34,168 bases of DNA from Pirellulaceae bacterium (GCA_020852965.1 JADYZV010000190.1:1-34168), one strand, 5' to 3'; counted from the first letter of the stretch, positions 17,571 through 25,717 are shown. Translations and numbers: made by a program. The notes: generated from the letters alone by a model not told the origin.

Positions 17571-18629
17571 ATGCTTTTGCGCGGGATGCCCCCCAGAACA
17601 TTTTCGAAAGCGTTCCTAGCCGGCTGCCGACCACTCCCTCGTTTTACTCATCTATTCGTTTGTATCGCCGATCACTTTGAGCCCGATTGGGGGACAGCCT
17701 CTTTGTCCCTGCAACAAGAGCGTGTTTCCAGATGGGTAAACGACTATCGTCCCTCCGTGGTTGGGGTCGCCGACTCGCGTGGCAGGCCACCTCAACACAC
17801 CTTCTTCTGCCCGATCGAAGTCTACAATCCGCGTTGGATCGACCAGATCTCCAAACTGACGCAGGCAGGCTTCGGAGATGTCGAAATCCATCTGCATCAC
17901 GACCAAGACAATGCAGAGCACTTGACTCAACGTTTGCTCGAGGCGACGCACAATCTACACCAGCGACACGGACTGCTATCGAAGGACGCCAGTGGTAGAA
18001 TTCGCTATGGGTTTATACATGGCAATTGGGCATTGGATAATTCACATCCAACAGGGCGCTGGTGCGGTGTCAACAACGAGATTACCGTACTTCGCGAGAC
18101 GGGTTGTTACGCAGATTTTACGATGCCCGCAGCACCGCATGCCGCCCAAACGCGAACCATCAATAGCATCTACTACGCGATCGACGATCCCGCTTTGCCA
18201 AAATCGCATGACACTGGCATTGCAGCAGCCGTTCATTCGCTCCCTCCGGCGGAAAGTCTGATGATGGTTCAAGGGCCGCTAGTCGTCACCAATCCGTGCA
18301 TGGGAAGAATGTCCGTTGAAAACGGGAACATCGCCGGTTCCCAGCCGCCATCCAAACAACGATTGAACCATTGGATTCGCGCTCGGGTAATCGTGCAGCG
18401 ACAGCCGAACTGGATTTTCGTGAAATTGCATACCCACGGCGCTCAGGAAAAGAACTCACAGGTGCTGCTGGGAGAACCGATGCGAGGCTTTCACGAATGT
18501 CTACGTCGTACGGCGATGCACCGAGGGTTCGAGTACTTTTATGTGACGGCGAGAGAGTCCGCCCAATTGATTCGCCAAGCCGAGCAGGGAATGCAAGCGC
18601 CCAACTTTGATCTGCTGTGCTGGTCGTAG
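17571..18629 (+). CDS. Polysaccharide deacetylase-like protein (divergent)
   Basis: This 352-residue protein has no signal peptide. Its order of motifs recalls the polysaccharide-deacetylase/glycoside-hydrolase barrel superfamily: FVCIADHFEPDWG at about 28-40 (a possible metal-binding Asp in the place of the NodB TFDDG motif), EIHLHHDQDN at about 104-113 (a possible HxxxxH-type His pair), FIHGNWALDN at about 147-156, CYADFTMPAAP near 183 and KLHTHGAQEKN near 290. I do not see an intact NodB consensus, so this is a divergent family and the activity is unproven. It follows the GT2 gene by 40 bases and is the last + strand gene of the locus, so it may trim or modify the glycan. The functional call is tentative. 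Confidence 0.6.
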   Translation: MLLRGMPPRTFSKAFLAGCRPLPRFTHLFVCIADHFEPDWGTASLSLQQERVSRWVNDYRPSVVGVADSRGRPPQHTFFCPIEVYNPRWIDQISKLTQAGFGDVEIHLHHDQDNAEHLTQRLLEATHNLHQRHGLLSKDASGRIRYGFIHGNWALDNSHPTGRWCGVNNEITVLRETGCYADFTMPAAPHAAQTRTINSIYYAIDDPALPKSHDTGIAAAVHSLPPAESLMMVQGPLVVTNPCMGRMSVENGNIAGSQPPSKQRLNHWIRARVIVQRQPNWIFVKLHTHGAQEKNSQVLLGEPMRGFHECLRRTAMHRGFEYFYVTARESAQLIRQAEQGMQAPNFDLLCWS

Positions 18630-18657
18630 TGAACGTGTTTTGAATATAGATCGAGTA

Positions 18658-19617
18658 CTAGGCGCACTCCTCCATGTCATTCGCCAATAGATTTTGCGTT
18701 GCTAATACGCCGGTTGGATTGTCGATGAAGTCTGTGAAAGGTGCGAGGCGTTCTACGGACCAAAGTGGTGGAATCACTAATCTTCGCTTAGGCGTCCCAG
18801 CACAGGCTTGGGGGCCAACGAAAGTTACGTTGGCATTCCGTTGATTGGCCATCTGCGGGGCGGGCTTTTTGCCTGATCGAATTTCCCGTAGGTGGCCAAC
18901 GATATAGGTGCAGGTCTGCGCGAGCAGTTTCATGTCGTTCAAGAAGCTGGTTGACTTTAGATACTCGATATCGATCAGCACCTTACTGCGCACGTCGGCC
19001 AGCGAGTGGTCGTAGCCAGTTCGGATTTGGGCTGGGCCAGTGAGGCCGGGCGCGACCTTGACTCGCTCTAAGTAAAACGGCACCTCGCGCGCGAGTTCAC
19101 TTACAAACTCAGGACGTTCCGGCCTGGGGCCAATCAGGTTCATATCACCCGCCAGCACATTGAAGAGCTGGGGTAGTTCGTCCAAATGAGAGCTCCTGAG
19201 CCACCATCCCAGTCGGGTAACACGAGGGTCGGAGACACAGCTCCAAACGGCACCTGTCTGGCCCTCGGCATCCCGCTGCATGGTGCGAAATTTCCAAATC
19301 CGAAACAGTCGCCCAGTCTTTCCAACTCGAGTTTGGCAGTAGAGAATGGGGCGGCCATCTCTTACAAGAATGGCCAAGCCGACGGCAACCATGACGGGCA
19401 GCGCCACAATCATAAGCATCGCGGTAATAACACGATCGATCCACGGCTTGTAGTTAAAGTATGCAGCCACGTCATCGCGGTGCGGCTCAACGGTACACGC
19501 AGCCGCAAACGCGTCCTGCTTCGAGGCGATCACGGAGCGTTGGGTTTTTTGCCGAGCGCGCCGCGAAGCGCAAACGAATGGAGTAGGGCGAGGTGTTGTT
19601 TTCGGCGTAGAGCTCAT
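18658..19617 (-). CDS. Polyprenyl-phosphate sugar-1-phosphate transferase
   Basis: This 319-residue enzyme probably starts the glycan by putting a sugar-1-phosphate on undecaprenyl phosphate. A hydrophobic helix (about 62-84) precedes the catalytic domain, which has the bacterial sugar transferase signatures CQTRVGKTGRLFRIWKFRTM, LDELPQLFNVLAGDMNLIGP, RPERPEFV and VAPGLTGPAQIR. Unlike WcaJ/WbaP it lacks the four upstream helices, so it belongs to the short, PglC-like monotopic type with an extra hydrophilic N-terminus of about 55 residues. The C-terminus has about 70 residues beyond the usual end. It is encoded just downstream of the Wzc-like gene (11-base gap) on the same strand. Confidence 0.93.
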   Translation of the reverse strand: MSSTPKTTPRPTPFVCASRRARQKTQRSVIASKQDAFAAACTVEPHRDDVAAYFNYKPWIDRVITAMLMIVALPVMVAVGLAILVRDGRPILYCQTRVGKTGRLFRIWKFRTMQRDAEGQTGAVWSCVSDPRVTRLGWWLRSSHLDELPQLFNVLAGDMNLIGPRPERPEFVSELAREVPFYLERVKVAPGLTGPAQIRTGYDHSLADVRSKVLIDIEYLKSTSFLNDMKLLAQTCTYIVGHLREIRSGKKPAPQMANQRNANVTFVGPQACAGTPKRRLVIPPLWSVERLAPFTDFIDNPTGVLATQNLLANDMEECA

Positions 19618-19628
19618 GGAAGAAATTC

Positions 19629-21902
19629 CTAGGTTGCGTCCAATTGCGGCTGTTGCGGCGGCGTCATGGCTTGGCGCACTTCAATCTCGATGGCGGAAAG
19701 ATGATTGCGTATGTCAGCTTCGCCACTTTCGTCTTGAGAAATGTGCTGGTGATGTAGGGAGTCTTCGTCGAGAGTGGTCAACTGGATTGACTGGTGCGGG
19801 CGTTTGCAATTCACCACCGTTCCAAGGCAGCACAAGCCAGCCCGCAGCGCAGCCTGCTCGGCTTTGGCTAGTTCGTTCCAGCGGCTTTCCCCACCGCTAA
19901 CGGCGAGGACCAGTTGGTCAAAGGGAGCCGCCAGGAGTAGTCCTTCGGCACAATCCAGGATTGATGCACCCACCGCTACGATCGCTTGATAGTCGTTCTG
20001 CAACTCTTTCAGAGCCTCGGCAATTCTGGCTGGATCGATCCGCATGGGCGTTCCTTGGTGGGTCCCCAATGGCAAGACATCCACCCCTTGTTGCGAACTG
20101 CGAATGAGAGACTTCACCGCCAGTTTCCGACTGCAGACCTGAAGCAGCCCGAACGATTCTGCGCAACCTAGCTCGTGGGCGAGTCGATTGTTTGTGGTGT
20201 CGAGGTCAATTAATAGCGTTTTGCAATGCAAGGCGGAAAAGGCGATCGCCAAATCGCGCGCCACCTTATGACGTGGCTCATTCTGTGTCGCACCGGCAAC
20301 GATTAAGGAAGGGATGCTTAGGCCCTGTTTGGCGGAGAGTAGGATTTGCGAAACGGCCTCTTGGGCGCCAGGCATGTGTCGCGGGGGAGTACGTCGCACC
20401 AAGCCATTGGCGGATGGATCTACCACACCGAATACCGGGAAGCACGAATTCTCCACAACATCTGCCGTTTGGCGAATCGTGCAACTGCGCCATTCAAAAT
20501 AGCCTGTCCCCAGAACGATGATCATCCAGCATGCCGCGATCACCACACCAACGGCTTTCAACTGCTTGGCGCGGCTGACAGAGTCGGGGAGACTCGCGAG
20601 CTGCATCAACTGGACCCGAGGTTGCGACTGACGCTCGATTTTCAGCTCCTCCAGCGACTGCCACAAGCCATCAGCCAAACGAGCCTGGCGATCGACGGCA
20701 TGCCGCTTGACGTCGAGCTGCAGACCGGACTTTTCGTCGCCCCTGAGAGTGCTTGTATCGATTTCCGCCAAACGGTTGCGCAAGAACTCCTTTTCAGAAT
20801 CGTTCAGCTCGATCTGCCTCATTAATTGTGCAAGACTTGTTTGCGTCTGACCTTGCTTCTGCCCCAGAACCTGGGCTTGCACCCGTGGACGGACCCGTTG
20901 AATAACTCTAGCTAATTCGTCTGCATAGAAATCGCGGTCAGCCAACAAGCGTTCGATCCTGGGGGAGTCCGGATGCGCGACGATCTCGCGCATTTGGCGC
21001 AATTGGTCGTCCAGCACGGCCACGCGCTGTTGGGCGTCGACCACTTCTGGAGCGGCTTGAATTGCCTCCTCAATATCTTGGCGGCTCGATGGGTCAACGC
21101 GCGCGTTGGCTTCAGTTTGGGCTTCTTCAATCTGACTGGCGAGCTCATGCCCGCGAAGTTGAGCAGATCTCAGTTGCTGAGCGTAGTCGCGATAGGCTTG
21201 CAGTTGGATCTCGTCCCGTATGGTGAGCGACTGAGAATTTTCGGAGCCAATTTGGATGGCTACCTCGTTCAGTTCGGCCCACAGCTCGTCCAAGCGCTGC
21301 TCTGCGTCCTGGGCGGCGCGTTCGAGTTCGATGAGTCGACGACCTTGATCTGATTCCAGTCGTTCTGTTATTTCCGACATATAAGCATTCGTCATCGCGT
21401 TTGAAATCGCCTGGGCAACTTCCGGTACCGGATGCTTGGCGGCAATACTCAACAATTCAGAGCCTGACTGCATGTCGACTTGAACCAGGCTTTTCAGCCA
21501 ATCGCTAGGATCACGGAGAGGAATGAACTGCTGCCAGGACTCTAGTTTGGTGTCCTTTAATGCCACTGCAATAACTTGTGGAGAAAGTGCCAATTGCTCC
21601 TGCGCCCGAACAAATGCCAAGTCGTCAGCCCGCGTCGACTGTGGGGCGAAAACGACAGCTTGGTTCTGCCGGACTCTGACAAAGCTCTCCGCTTCATAGG
21701 TCGGCAGGATTAACATACAAGCCAGGGCGGCAAACAGCGTCGACGTTACCGTGCCGAACGCCAGCGTCTTGAGGGAATGATAGCGACAGGCAAGCACCAG
21801 CTCACTGAACTCTGGAATGGGGCGTCGCACAGACAAGCGATGCCGCATGGGCGGGGCATCGCTCGCTGCATAATCTGCCGAAGTGGTTCGCTTTCCATCC
21901 AT
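19629..21902 (-). CDS. Wzc/GumC-like polysaccharide co-polymerase with degenerate kinase domain
   Basis: This 757-residue protein has two transmembrane helices (about 47-66 and 448-467) around a periplasmic part with long coiled coils (about 175-440), the Wzz/PCP architecture, and a cytoplasmic tyrosine-kinase-type domain at its end. The kinase domain is degenerate: where Walker A is expected it reads GATQNEPRHKVARDLA (537-552), without GxGKS/T; Walker A' survives as LLIDLDTT (563-570); the Walker B strand (641-650, IVAVGASILD) lacks the usual IIDTPP. No tyrosine cluster is present at the C-terminus. It probably controls chain length or opens the Wza-like conduit without ATP-driven autophosphorylation. 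The start is ATG 21902. It is the probable partner of the OPX lipoprotein encoded at 732-1811. Confidence 0.88.
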   Translation of the reverse strand: MDGKRTTSADYAASDAPPMRHRLSVRRPIPEFSELVLACRYHSLKTLAFGTVTSTLFAALACMLILPTYEAESFVRVRQNQAVVFAPQSTRADDLAFVRAQEQLALSPQVIAVALKDTKLESWQQFIPLRDPSDWLKSLVQVDMQSGSELLSIAAKHPVPEVAQAISNAMTNAYMSEITERLESDQGRRLIELERAAQDAEQRLDELWAELNEVAIQIGSENSQSLTIRDEIQLQAYRDYAQQLRSAQLRGHELASQIEEAQTEANARVDPSSRQDIEEAIQAAPEVVDAQQRVAVLDDQLRQMREIVAHPDSPRIERLLADRDFYADELARVIQRVRPRVQAQVLGQKQGQTQTSLAQLMRQIELNDSEKEFLRNRLAEIDTSTLRGDEKSGLQLDVKRHAVDRQARLADGLWQSLEELKIERQSQPRVQLMQLASLPDSVSRAKQLKAVGVVIAACWMIIVLGTGYFEWRSCTIRQTADVVENSCFPVFGVVDPSANGLVRRTPPRHMPGAQEAVSQILLSAKQGLSIPSLIVAGATQNEPRHKVARDLAIAFSALHCKTLLIDLDTTNNRLAHELGCAESFGLLQVCSRKLAVKSLIRSSQQGVDVLPLGTHQGTPMRIDPARIAEALKELQNDYQAIVAVGASILDCAEGLLLAAPFDQLVLAVSGGESRWNELAKAEQAALRAGLCCLGTVVNCKRPHQSIQLTTLDEDSLHHQHISQDESGEADIRNHLSAIEIEVRQAMTPPQQPQLDAT

Positions 21903-22437
21903 GGAAACGATGCCTCAAGGGAAAATGAAATCTAAAGCCGTTCCAACGCTGCATCGTTCACGCCAGTCCGCTGGAAACGCGAAAACGACCGCCAGAGCGC
22001 TCGCTTGCTAGCGATTCTTCGTCGACAGACGCGAGTGATTTGAAGCAAATAGACGTTGGCAACATTCTTAATTCAATCGCTACAAACGGATTCTGGCGTG
22101 TGCATAATGTCAATTGGGCAAGCTAATGAAGTAATGCCTTACGATTCGTAAAGCTCAGAGCAGACAACTCACTTGCATCGTCGCTACGGCCAGTACTAAC
22201 AATACCTTTGACCAGCAACCGCGGGCCCATGGTAGCGTCAAGGCAAATGAAAGGATCCTAAGAAATCGCGCAGTCGGTAGGCGGTAACGCGTGTGGCAGC
22301 TTCTGTATCGATTCGGCCGGTTGCGCACCGGTCCCATTCGTACCCCGCCTTTCCGCAGTGGTTGGCGCATCGAGGGCCGCCACTACCGCGAAGTCGAATC
22401 ACGATGAGCCTGCGATTTGAGTGGCGATTTGAACCGA
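21903..22437. other. Intergenic region, 535 bases, no gene seen
   Basis: The region lies between the stop of the sensor kinase gene and the start of the Wzc-like gene, both on the - strand. I find no convincing ORF or RNA gene. A TTGACA on the - strand (22113-22108) has no good -10 box at 16-18 bases. A small stem (CCGGT, TGCGC, ACCGG at 22317-22331) has no T-run. It presumably holds the promoter of the co-polymerase/initiating-transferase pair and the end of the signalling operon. Confidence 0.4.
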
Positions 22438-23964
22438 CTACGTTGGCGCAGATGGCAGCGGCAGACGCAGCTCGAATTGACTGCCTTCACCGAATTGGCT
22501 GGTGACGGCCAAGCTACCATGATGTGCGTCGATGATGCTCTTGCAAATTGCCAACCCCAGACCGCTGCCGCTGCGACGCTGGTCCTCAGCTTGACGCGAG
22601 CGCGAATGATCAACGCGGTAGAAGCGATCAAAAAGGTGTGGCAGCGAATCGGGGGGGATGCCCGTCCCCGTGTCGCCTACTCGCAATACTGCACAACCCG
22701 CCTCATGCAACGTGCTGAGCGTGACACTTCCACCGGGCCTATTATAGAGGATCGCATTGTGCAACAAATTGGCTATGACTTGAGCAATTCGCCCAGCATC
22801 AGCGGTGCATAACGTCGATTCGCCTTGAAGATCAATCGTTATCTGCCTTTCGTGTGCTAACGGCGAGAACATGCTCACGGCTTGCGCGGCGAGTGTCTGC
22901 AAATCAATTTCGGCCAGTTGAAGGTTCATTTGGCCCGCATCGGCGCGGGCCAACGTCAGCAGACCGTCCACCAAACTCCGCATGCGCTCGGCGGCCGATT
23001 GGCAGGTGGCGATGGTGCTGCGATACTCATCGCCACTGCGTTGACGACTCAGAGACAATTCACAGTGCGATAAGAGGACCGAGATCGGTGTGCGCAATTC
23101 GTGGGAAGCATCGGCGGTGAACTGGTTTTGCCGCTCAAACGATGCTTCGAGCCGCTGGAGCATCGAATTCAGCGTTCCACCCAGCGATTGCAATTCGCTG
23201 TCCATCTTAGAGGTATCGATGCGCCCCGATAGGCTCTGAGCCGTGATGTGCTCGGCCGTATCGCTAATCTGGCGAATCGGCTGAATAATCTTGCTCGCCA
23301 ACCACCCTCCGCCGATCAAACCGAGTGAGAGCACGGCGGCACCAATTGCAATGAGTTGCACGAGCGATTCATTCAAGCGGTGCATGACACGGCTCACATC
23401 GCGGCCGACAACGATCAGTGAGTCGCCCGGCCCGCGCAACAACACTTCGCGGCGGCCCTCGCCCGCATTGCGAAATACAAGCGGTCGGAGTGGAGCTCGC
23501 CAAGCCACTGGCACGCCGCTCGTTCCGTCATGCAGCATATCGCCTTCAGCGCTGAAGACCGCAAAGTACGGCAAACTGTCGCGCGGCGGTCCCAAATGCC
23601 CTCGCTCCAACTCGCCTCGACCGAATCGATCTCGCCTCATGTTCTCCACTGACGGTCGAGGGCTGCCAACTGGTCGCTCATTTGGTCGCTCGTCTGGCCG
23701 ACGGGGTGGACGTAGACGGTGCGCAGGCTCTAGGGAAAGAGGCAGTTCCTGCAGGGCGTCTTGGCCGTATTTGTCGTTCGAGGTGGCTTCTAAGGTTCGC
23801 AGAGTGCCTTCTAGCACGCGCGCATCACTGAGTAGCTCGCCGTCAATCTCGCTCATCGTTGCATGATGCAGTTGGCGAAAGAAGGCCGAAGCAAACACAA
23901 TAACGACGGTCGACAAAATCAGCGCTTGCCAAAGTTGCAATCGTAGCCGCAGTGACTTAGTCAT
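22438..23964 (-). CDS. Sensor histidine kinase
   Basis: This kinase of 508 residues starts at ATG 23964, because MTKSLRLRLQ is followed by the first helix and the start overlaps the regulator's stop by eight bases; a longer frame from 24042 would overlap the regulator further. Order: helix 1 (about 10-29), periplasmic domain with a Pro/Arg-rich stretch (84-130), helix 2 (about 201-222), HAMP (about 223-275), dimerisation domain with FTADASHELRTP (His288 is the phosphorylated residue), N-box VIANLLHNAI (Asn403), G1 GDTGTGIPP (430-438), F-box LFDRFYRVD and G2 GSGLGLAI (466-473). All catalytic motifs are intact. It is the partner of the response regulator just upstream. The periplasmic domain and the linked EF-hand gene suggest a cation or envelope signal, which is inference. 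Confidence 0.95.
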   Translation of the reverse strand: MTKSLRLRLQLWQALILSTVVIVFASAFFRQLHHATMSEIDGELLSDARVLEGTLRTLEATSNDKYGQDALQELPLSLEPAHRLRPPRRPDERPNERPVGSPRPSVENMRRDRFGRGELERGHLGPPRDSLPYFAVFSAEGDMLHDGTSGVPVAWRAPLRPLVFRNAGEGRREVLLRGPGDSLIVVGRDVSRVMHRLNESLVQLIAIGAAVLSLGLIGGGWLASKIIQPIRQISDTAEHITAQSLSGRIDTSKMDSELQSLGGTLNSMLQRLEASFERQNQFTADASHELRTPISVLLSHCELSLSRQRSGDEYRSTIATCQSAAERMRSLVDGLLTLARADAGQMNLQLAEIDLQTLAAQAVSMFSPLAHERQITIDLQGESTLCTADAGRIAQVIANLLHNAILYNRPGGSVTLSTLHEAGCAVLRVGDTGTGIPPDSLPHLFDRFYRVDHSRSRQAEDQRRSGSGLGLAICKSIIDAHHGSLAVTSQFGEGSQFELRLPLPSAPT

Positions 23965-24610
23965 GCACGATGTATCCCTGCCCACGCCGAGTTTCAACAA
24001 AGTCTGCGCCGAGCTTTTTTCGAATATGAGAAATGTGAACATCCACTAAGTTGGACAGACTGTCATCATCCACATTGAAGATATGGTCGTAAATTGCTGT
24101 GCGAGTAATGAGCTTGCCGCGATGCAACACCAATAGCTCTACGATCGCGAATTCACGAGCGGTCAACGCAATGAGCTGGTCGCACTTGGTGACCGTGCGA
24201 TCAGCCAGATTAACGCAGATGCTTCCGACCTCGATGTGGGAAGTAGCCTGTCCAGCCGAGCGACGGATTAGGGCTCGAATGCGCGCCACCAGTTCCAGCA
24301 CTGAGAATGGTTTGATCAGATAATCGTCGGCACCACCATCGAGTCCGCGTACGCGATCCGTCGTTGCATCTCGGGCGGTGAGTATCAATACTGGTGTCGA
24401 TTTCGTTTTGCGCAGCGCGCTGAGCACCTCCCAGCCACTCATCAGCGGCAACATGATGTCCAGTACAATGGCGTCATAATCCCAGGCCAGCGCTTTGTGG
24501 TAACCGGTCTGCCCCTCTTCAGCTTGGTCAACCGCCAAACCCTCCTCGCTCAGCGCCTGCGCAATGGCATTGCGCAGGTCGGGTTCGTCTTCAATGACTA
24601 GTACTCGCAA
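23957..24610 (-). CDS. OmpR-family response regulator
   Basis: This 217-residue regulator has a receiver domain with the acidic pair E8/D9, phosphorylation site Asp51 (VLDIMLP), Thr78 and Lys100 (DYLIKP), all intact. The C-terminal winged helix has LTAREFAIVELLVLHRGKLI and VDVHISHIRKKLG, followed by TRRGQGYIVHD, typical of OmpR/PhoB DNA binding to direct repeats with 10-11 base spacing. The kinase gene overlaps its end by eight bases (ATGACTAA), so the pair is translationally coupled. A 169-base gap with a hairpin separates it from the EF-hand gene upstream. The paired direct repeats at 25642-25702 are good candidates for its own binding sites. Confidence 0.95.
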   Translation of the reverse strand: MRVLVIEDEPDLRNAIAQALSEEGLAVDQAEEGQTGYHKALAWDYDAIVLDIMLPLMSGWEVLSALRKTKSTPVLILTARDATTDRVRGLDGGADDYLIKPFSVLELVARIRALIRRSAGQATSHIEVGSICVNLADRTVTKCDQLIALTAREFAIVELLVLHRGKLITRTAIYDHIFNVDDDSLSNLVDVHISHIRKKLGADFVETRRGQGYIVHD

Positions 24611-24720
24611 CGTCGATATTCCTTAACGATCTGAGCAGCCTTTTCTCCGCCCCCTCGCCGACTGGCCCGGCAGGAGCGTGAGTTTTGGTCTTAGCATAGG
24701 CTAGTCCCCAAACTTCCGCT

Positions 24721-24741
24721 CATGCCAGACAAGCTGGCATG
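24721..24741 (-). other. Hairpin between EF-hand and response regulator genes
   Basis: A perfect 8-bp inverted repeat (CATGCCAG, loop of five, CTGGCATG) lies in the gap between the EF-hand gene and the response regulator gene. It has no following T-run in the direction of transcription. It could partly terminate or process the message so that the secreted protein is made in greater amount than the two-component proteins. Confidence 0.5.
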
Positions 24742-24779
24742 GGGCACGGTGAAAAAAGCGAAACGGGCGTTACAACGTG

Positions 24780-25562
24780 TTATGACTCGAGCGGCGGACG
24801 CTCTGGACGCTTTTGGTCGCCGTCATTGTCTGGTCGATCGCCGCCAGGGCGACCACCCGGGCCGCGCCTGCCAGGGCCTCTTTCTCCTCCTCCGCCCGGA
24901 CCACCAGCCCGTCGTCCCATTTCTTCAGCAAATTTCAGCAACTCGTCCTTATCGAGCATACCATCTCCATTGGCATCGAACTGCAGCGCATGCTCCACGA
25001 ACTGCTCGGGATTGGGAGGGCCGCCAGGGCCGCCAGGGCCGCCAAACTCGCCAGGGCCTCCAGGGCCTCCAGGACCTCTACGGCCTCCAGGACCGCCTTG
25101 GCCGCGAGGGCCGCCTTGGCCGCCTTGGCCGCCGGGCGGCGTTCCAAATCCACGATCGAGGTCACCAAGATCGCGCGGACCTCGACCACGTCGCGATTCT
25201 CCATCACGTGGCGGTGGTGGTGGCGGCGGTGCCCCGTCGGGTCGAAACTCATCCTCACTCAGCTCCCCATCTCCATTCTTGTCGAGCTTTAGCAATGCGG
25301 TGGCCGCCGCTTGGATCTCTTCCGCCGAAATCACATGGTCGTGATTAGGATCCAATGCCTCCATCAACAGATGGTCACCTGGCGGGTGCCCTTCGGGAGG
25401 ACCTCGACGATCACCACGTGGACCATCGTCTCCTCGACCTTCCCGTTCAGGACCGCGATGCTCAGGACCACCACGCCCCGGACCATCCGGCGGCTGAGCC
25501 CACGCGGCGACTCCACAGCCTACGGCCAATAGCCCTAAGGCAACAAGGAAAAAGCGTTTCAT
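24780..25562 (-). CDS. Secreted Gly/Pro-rich EF-hand protein
   Basis: This 260-residue protein has a Sec signal (hydrophobic 5-20, likely cut after AWA at residue 22; a lipobox-like AVGC at 13-16 is an alternative). Three canonical EF-hand loops are seen: DPNHDHVISAEE (71-82), DKNGDGELSEDE (94-105) and DANGDGMLDKDE (196-207). Loops 1 and 2 form a pair, while loop 3 stands alone between Gly/Pro-rich low-complexity segments (about 140-183 and 219-243) with GGP/GPG repeats. It is likely an exported calcium-binding protein. It is the first gene before the response regulator and kinase genes, and a candidate operator lies about 80 bases before its start, so it is probably a target of that system. 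Confidence 0.88.
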   Translation of the reverse strand: MKRFFLVALGLLAVGCGVAAWAQPPDGPGRGGPEHRGPEREGRGDDGPRGDRRGPPEGHPPGDHLLMEALDPNHDHVISAEEIQAAATALLKLDKNGDGELSEDEFRPDGAPPPPPPPRDGESRRGRGPRDLGDLDRGFGTPPGGQGGQGGPRGQGGPGGRRGPGGPGGPGEFGGPGGPGGPPNPEQFVEHALQFDANGDGMLDKDELLKFAEEMGRRAGGPGGGGERGPGRRGPGGRPGGDRPDNDGDQKRPERPPLES

Positions 25563-25641
25563 TTCAGTTCTCCAGAACAGTGATTCGACCTGCCTGCACG
25601 ACGACTTGCGTGCTGCGATGGATTCAGGTTACCAAAGGGAT

Positions 25642-25660
25642 CCTTAAGATAGCGTGAAGG
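25642..25660 (-). promoter_or_regulatory. Candidate response-regulator operator facing the EF-hand gene
   Basis: Read on the - strand the site is CCTTCAC, five bases (GCTAT), then CTTAAGG. The two half-sites start 11 bases apart, the spacing at which OmpR/PhoB-type dimers bind on one face of DNA. The same pattern occurs in inverted orientation at 25684-25702. The site ends 79 bases before the EF-hand ATG (25562). A weak -10 candidate (TAACCT) follows after 11 bases. Well-known regulators of this class with TTAAG-type half-sites include PmrA and BqsR. Confidence 0.6.
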
Positions 25661-25683
25661 CGTAGAAAAAAAATTAAAAACCT

Positions 25684-25702
25684 CCTTCATCGCAGCTTAA
25701 GG
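25684..25702 (+). promoter_or_regulatory. Candidate response-regulator operator facing the PQQ-protein gene
   Basis: Reads CCTTCAT, five bases (CGCAG), then CTTAAGG. Thirteen of the fourteen half-site positions match the - strand copy at 25660-25642. The CTTAAG half-site ends ten bases before the TATACT at 25712-25717, so this direct repeat overlaps the -35 position, the layout of activator-dependent PhoB/OmpR-type promoters. Confidence 0.65.
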
Positions 25703-25711
25703 TTGCAGACC

Positions 25712-25717
25712 TATACT
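25712..25717 (+). promoter_or_regulatory. Candidate -10 box
   Basis: TATACT matches the sigma-70 -10 consensus in five of six positions. There is no TTGACA-like -35 at the normal distance; instead the direct repeat at 25684-25702 is there. The + strand gene starts at 25815, giving a leader of about 90 bases. Confidence 0.5.

Noticed and set aside
22085-22113. TTGACA on the - strand before the Wzc-like gene
   Set aside because: The hexamer at the right distance (TCCGTT) matches a -10 box poorly.
23965-24042. Longer start for the sensor kinase
   Set aside because: The extra 26 residues overlap the response regulator gene; ATG 23964 gives the usual 8-base overlap and a normal first helix.
24722-25348. 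Long + strand frames opposite the EF-hand gene
   Set aside because: They are antisense shadows of GC-rich low-complexity sequence; the - strand frame has a signal peptide and three EF-hands.
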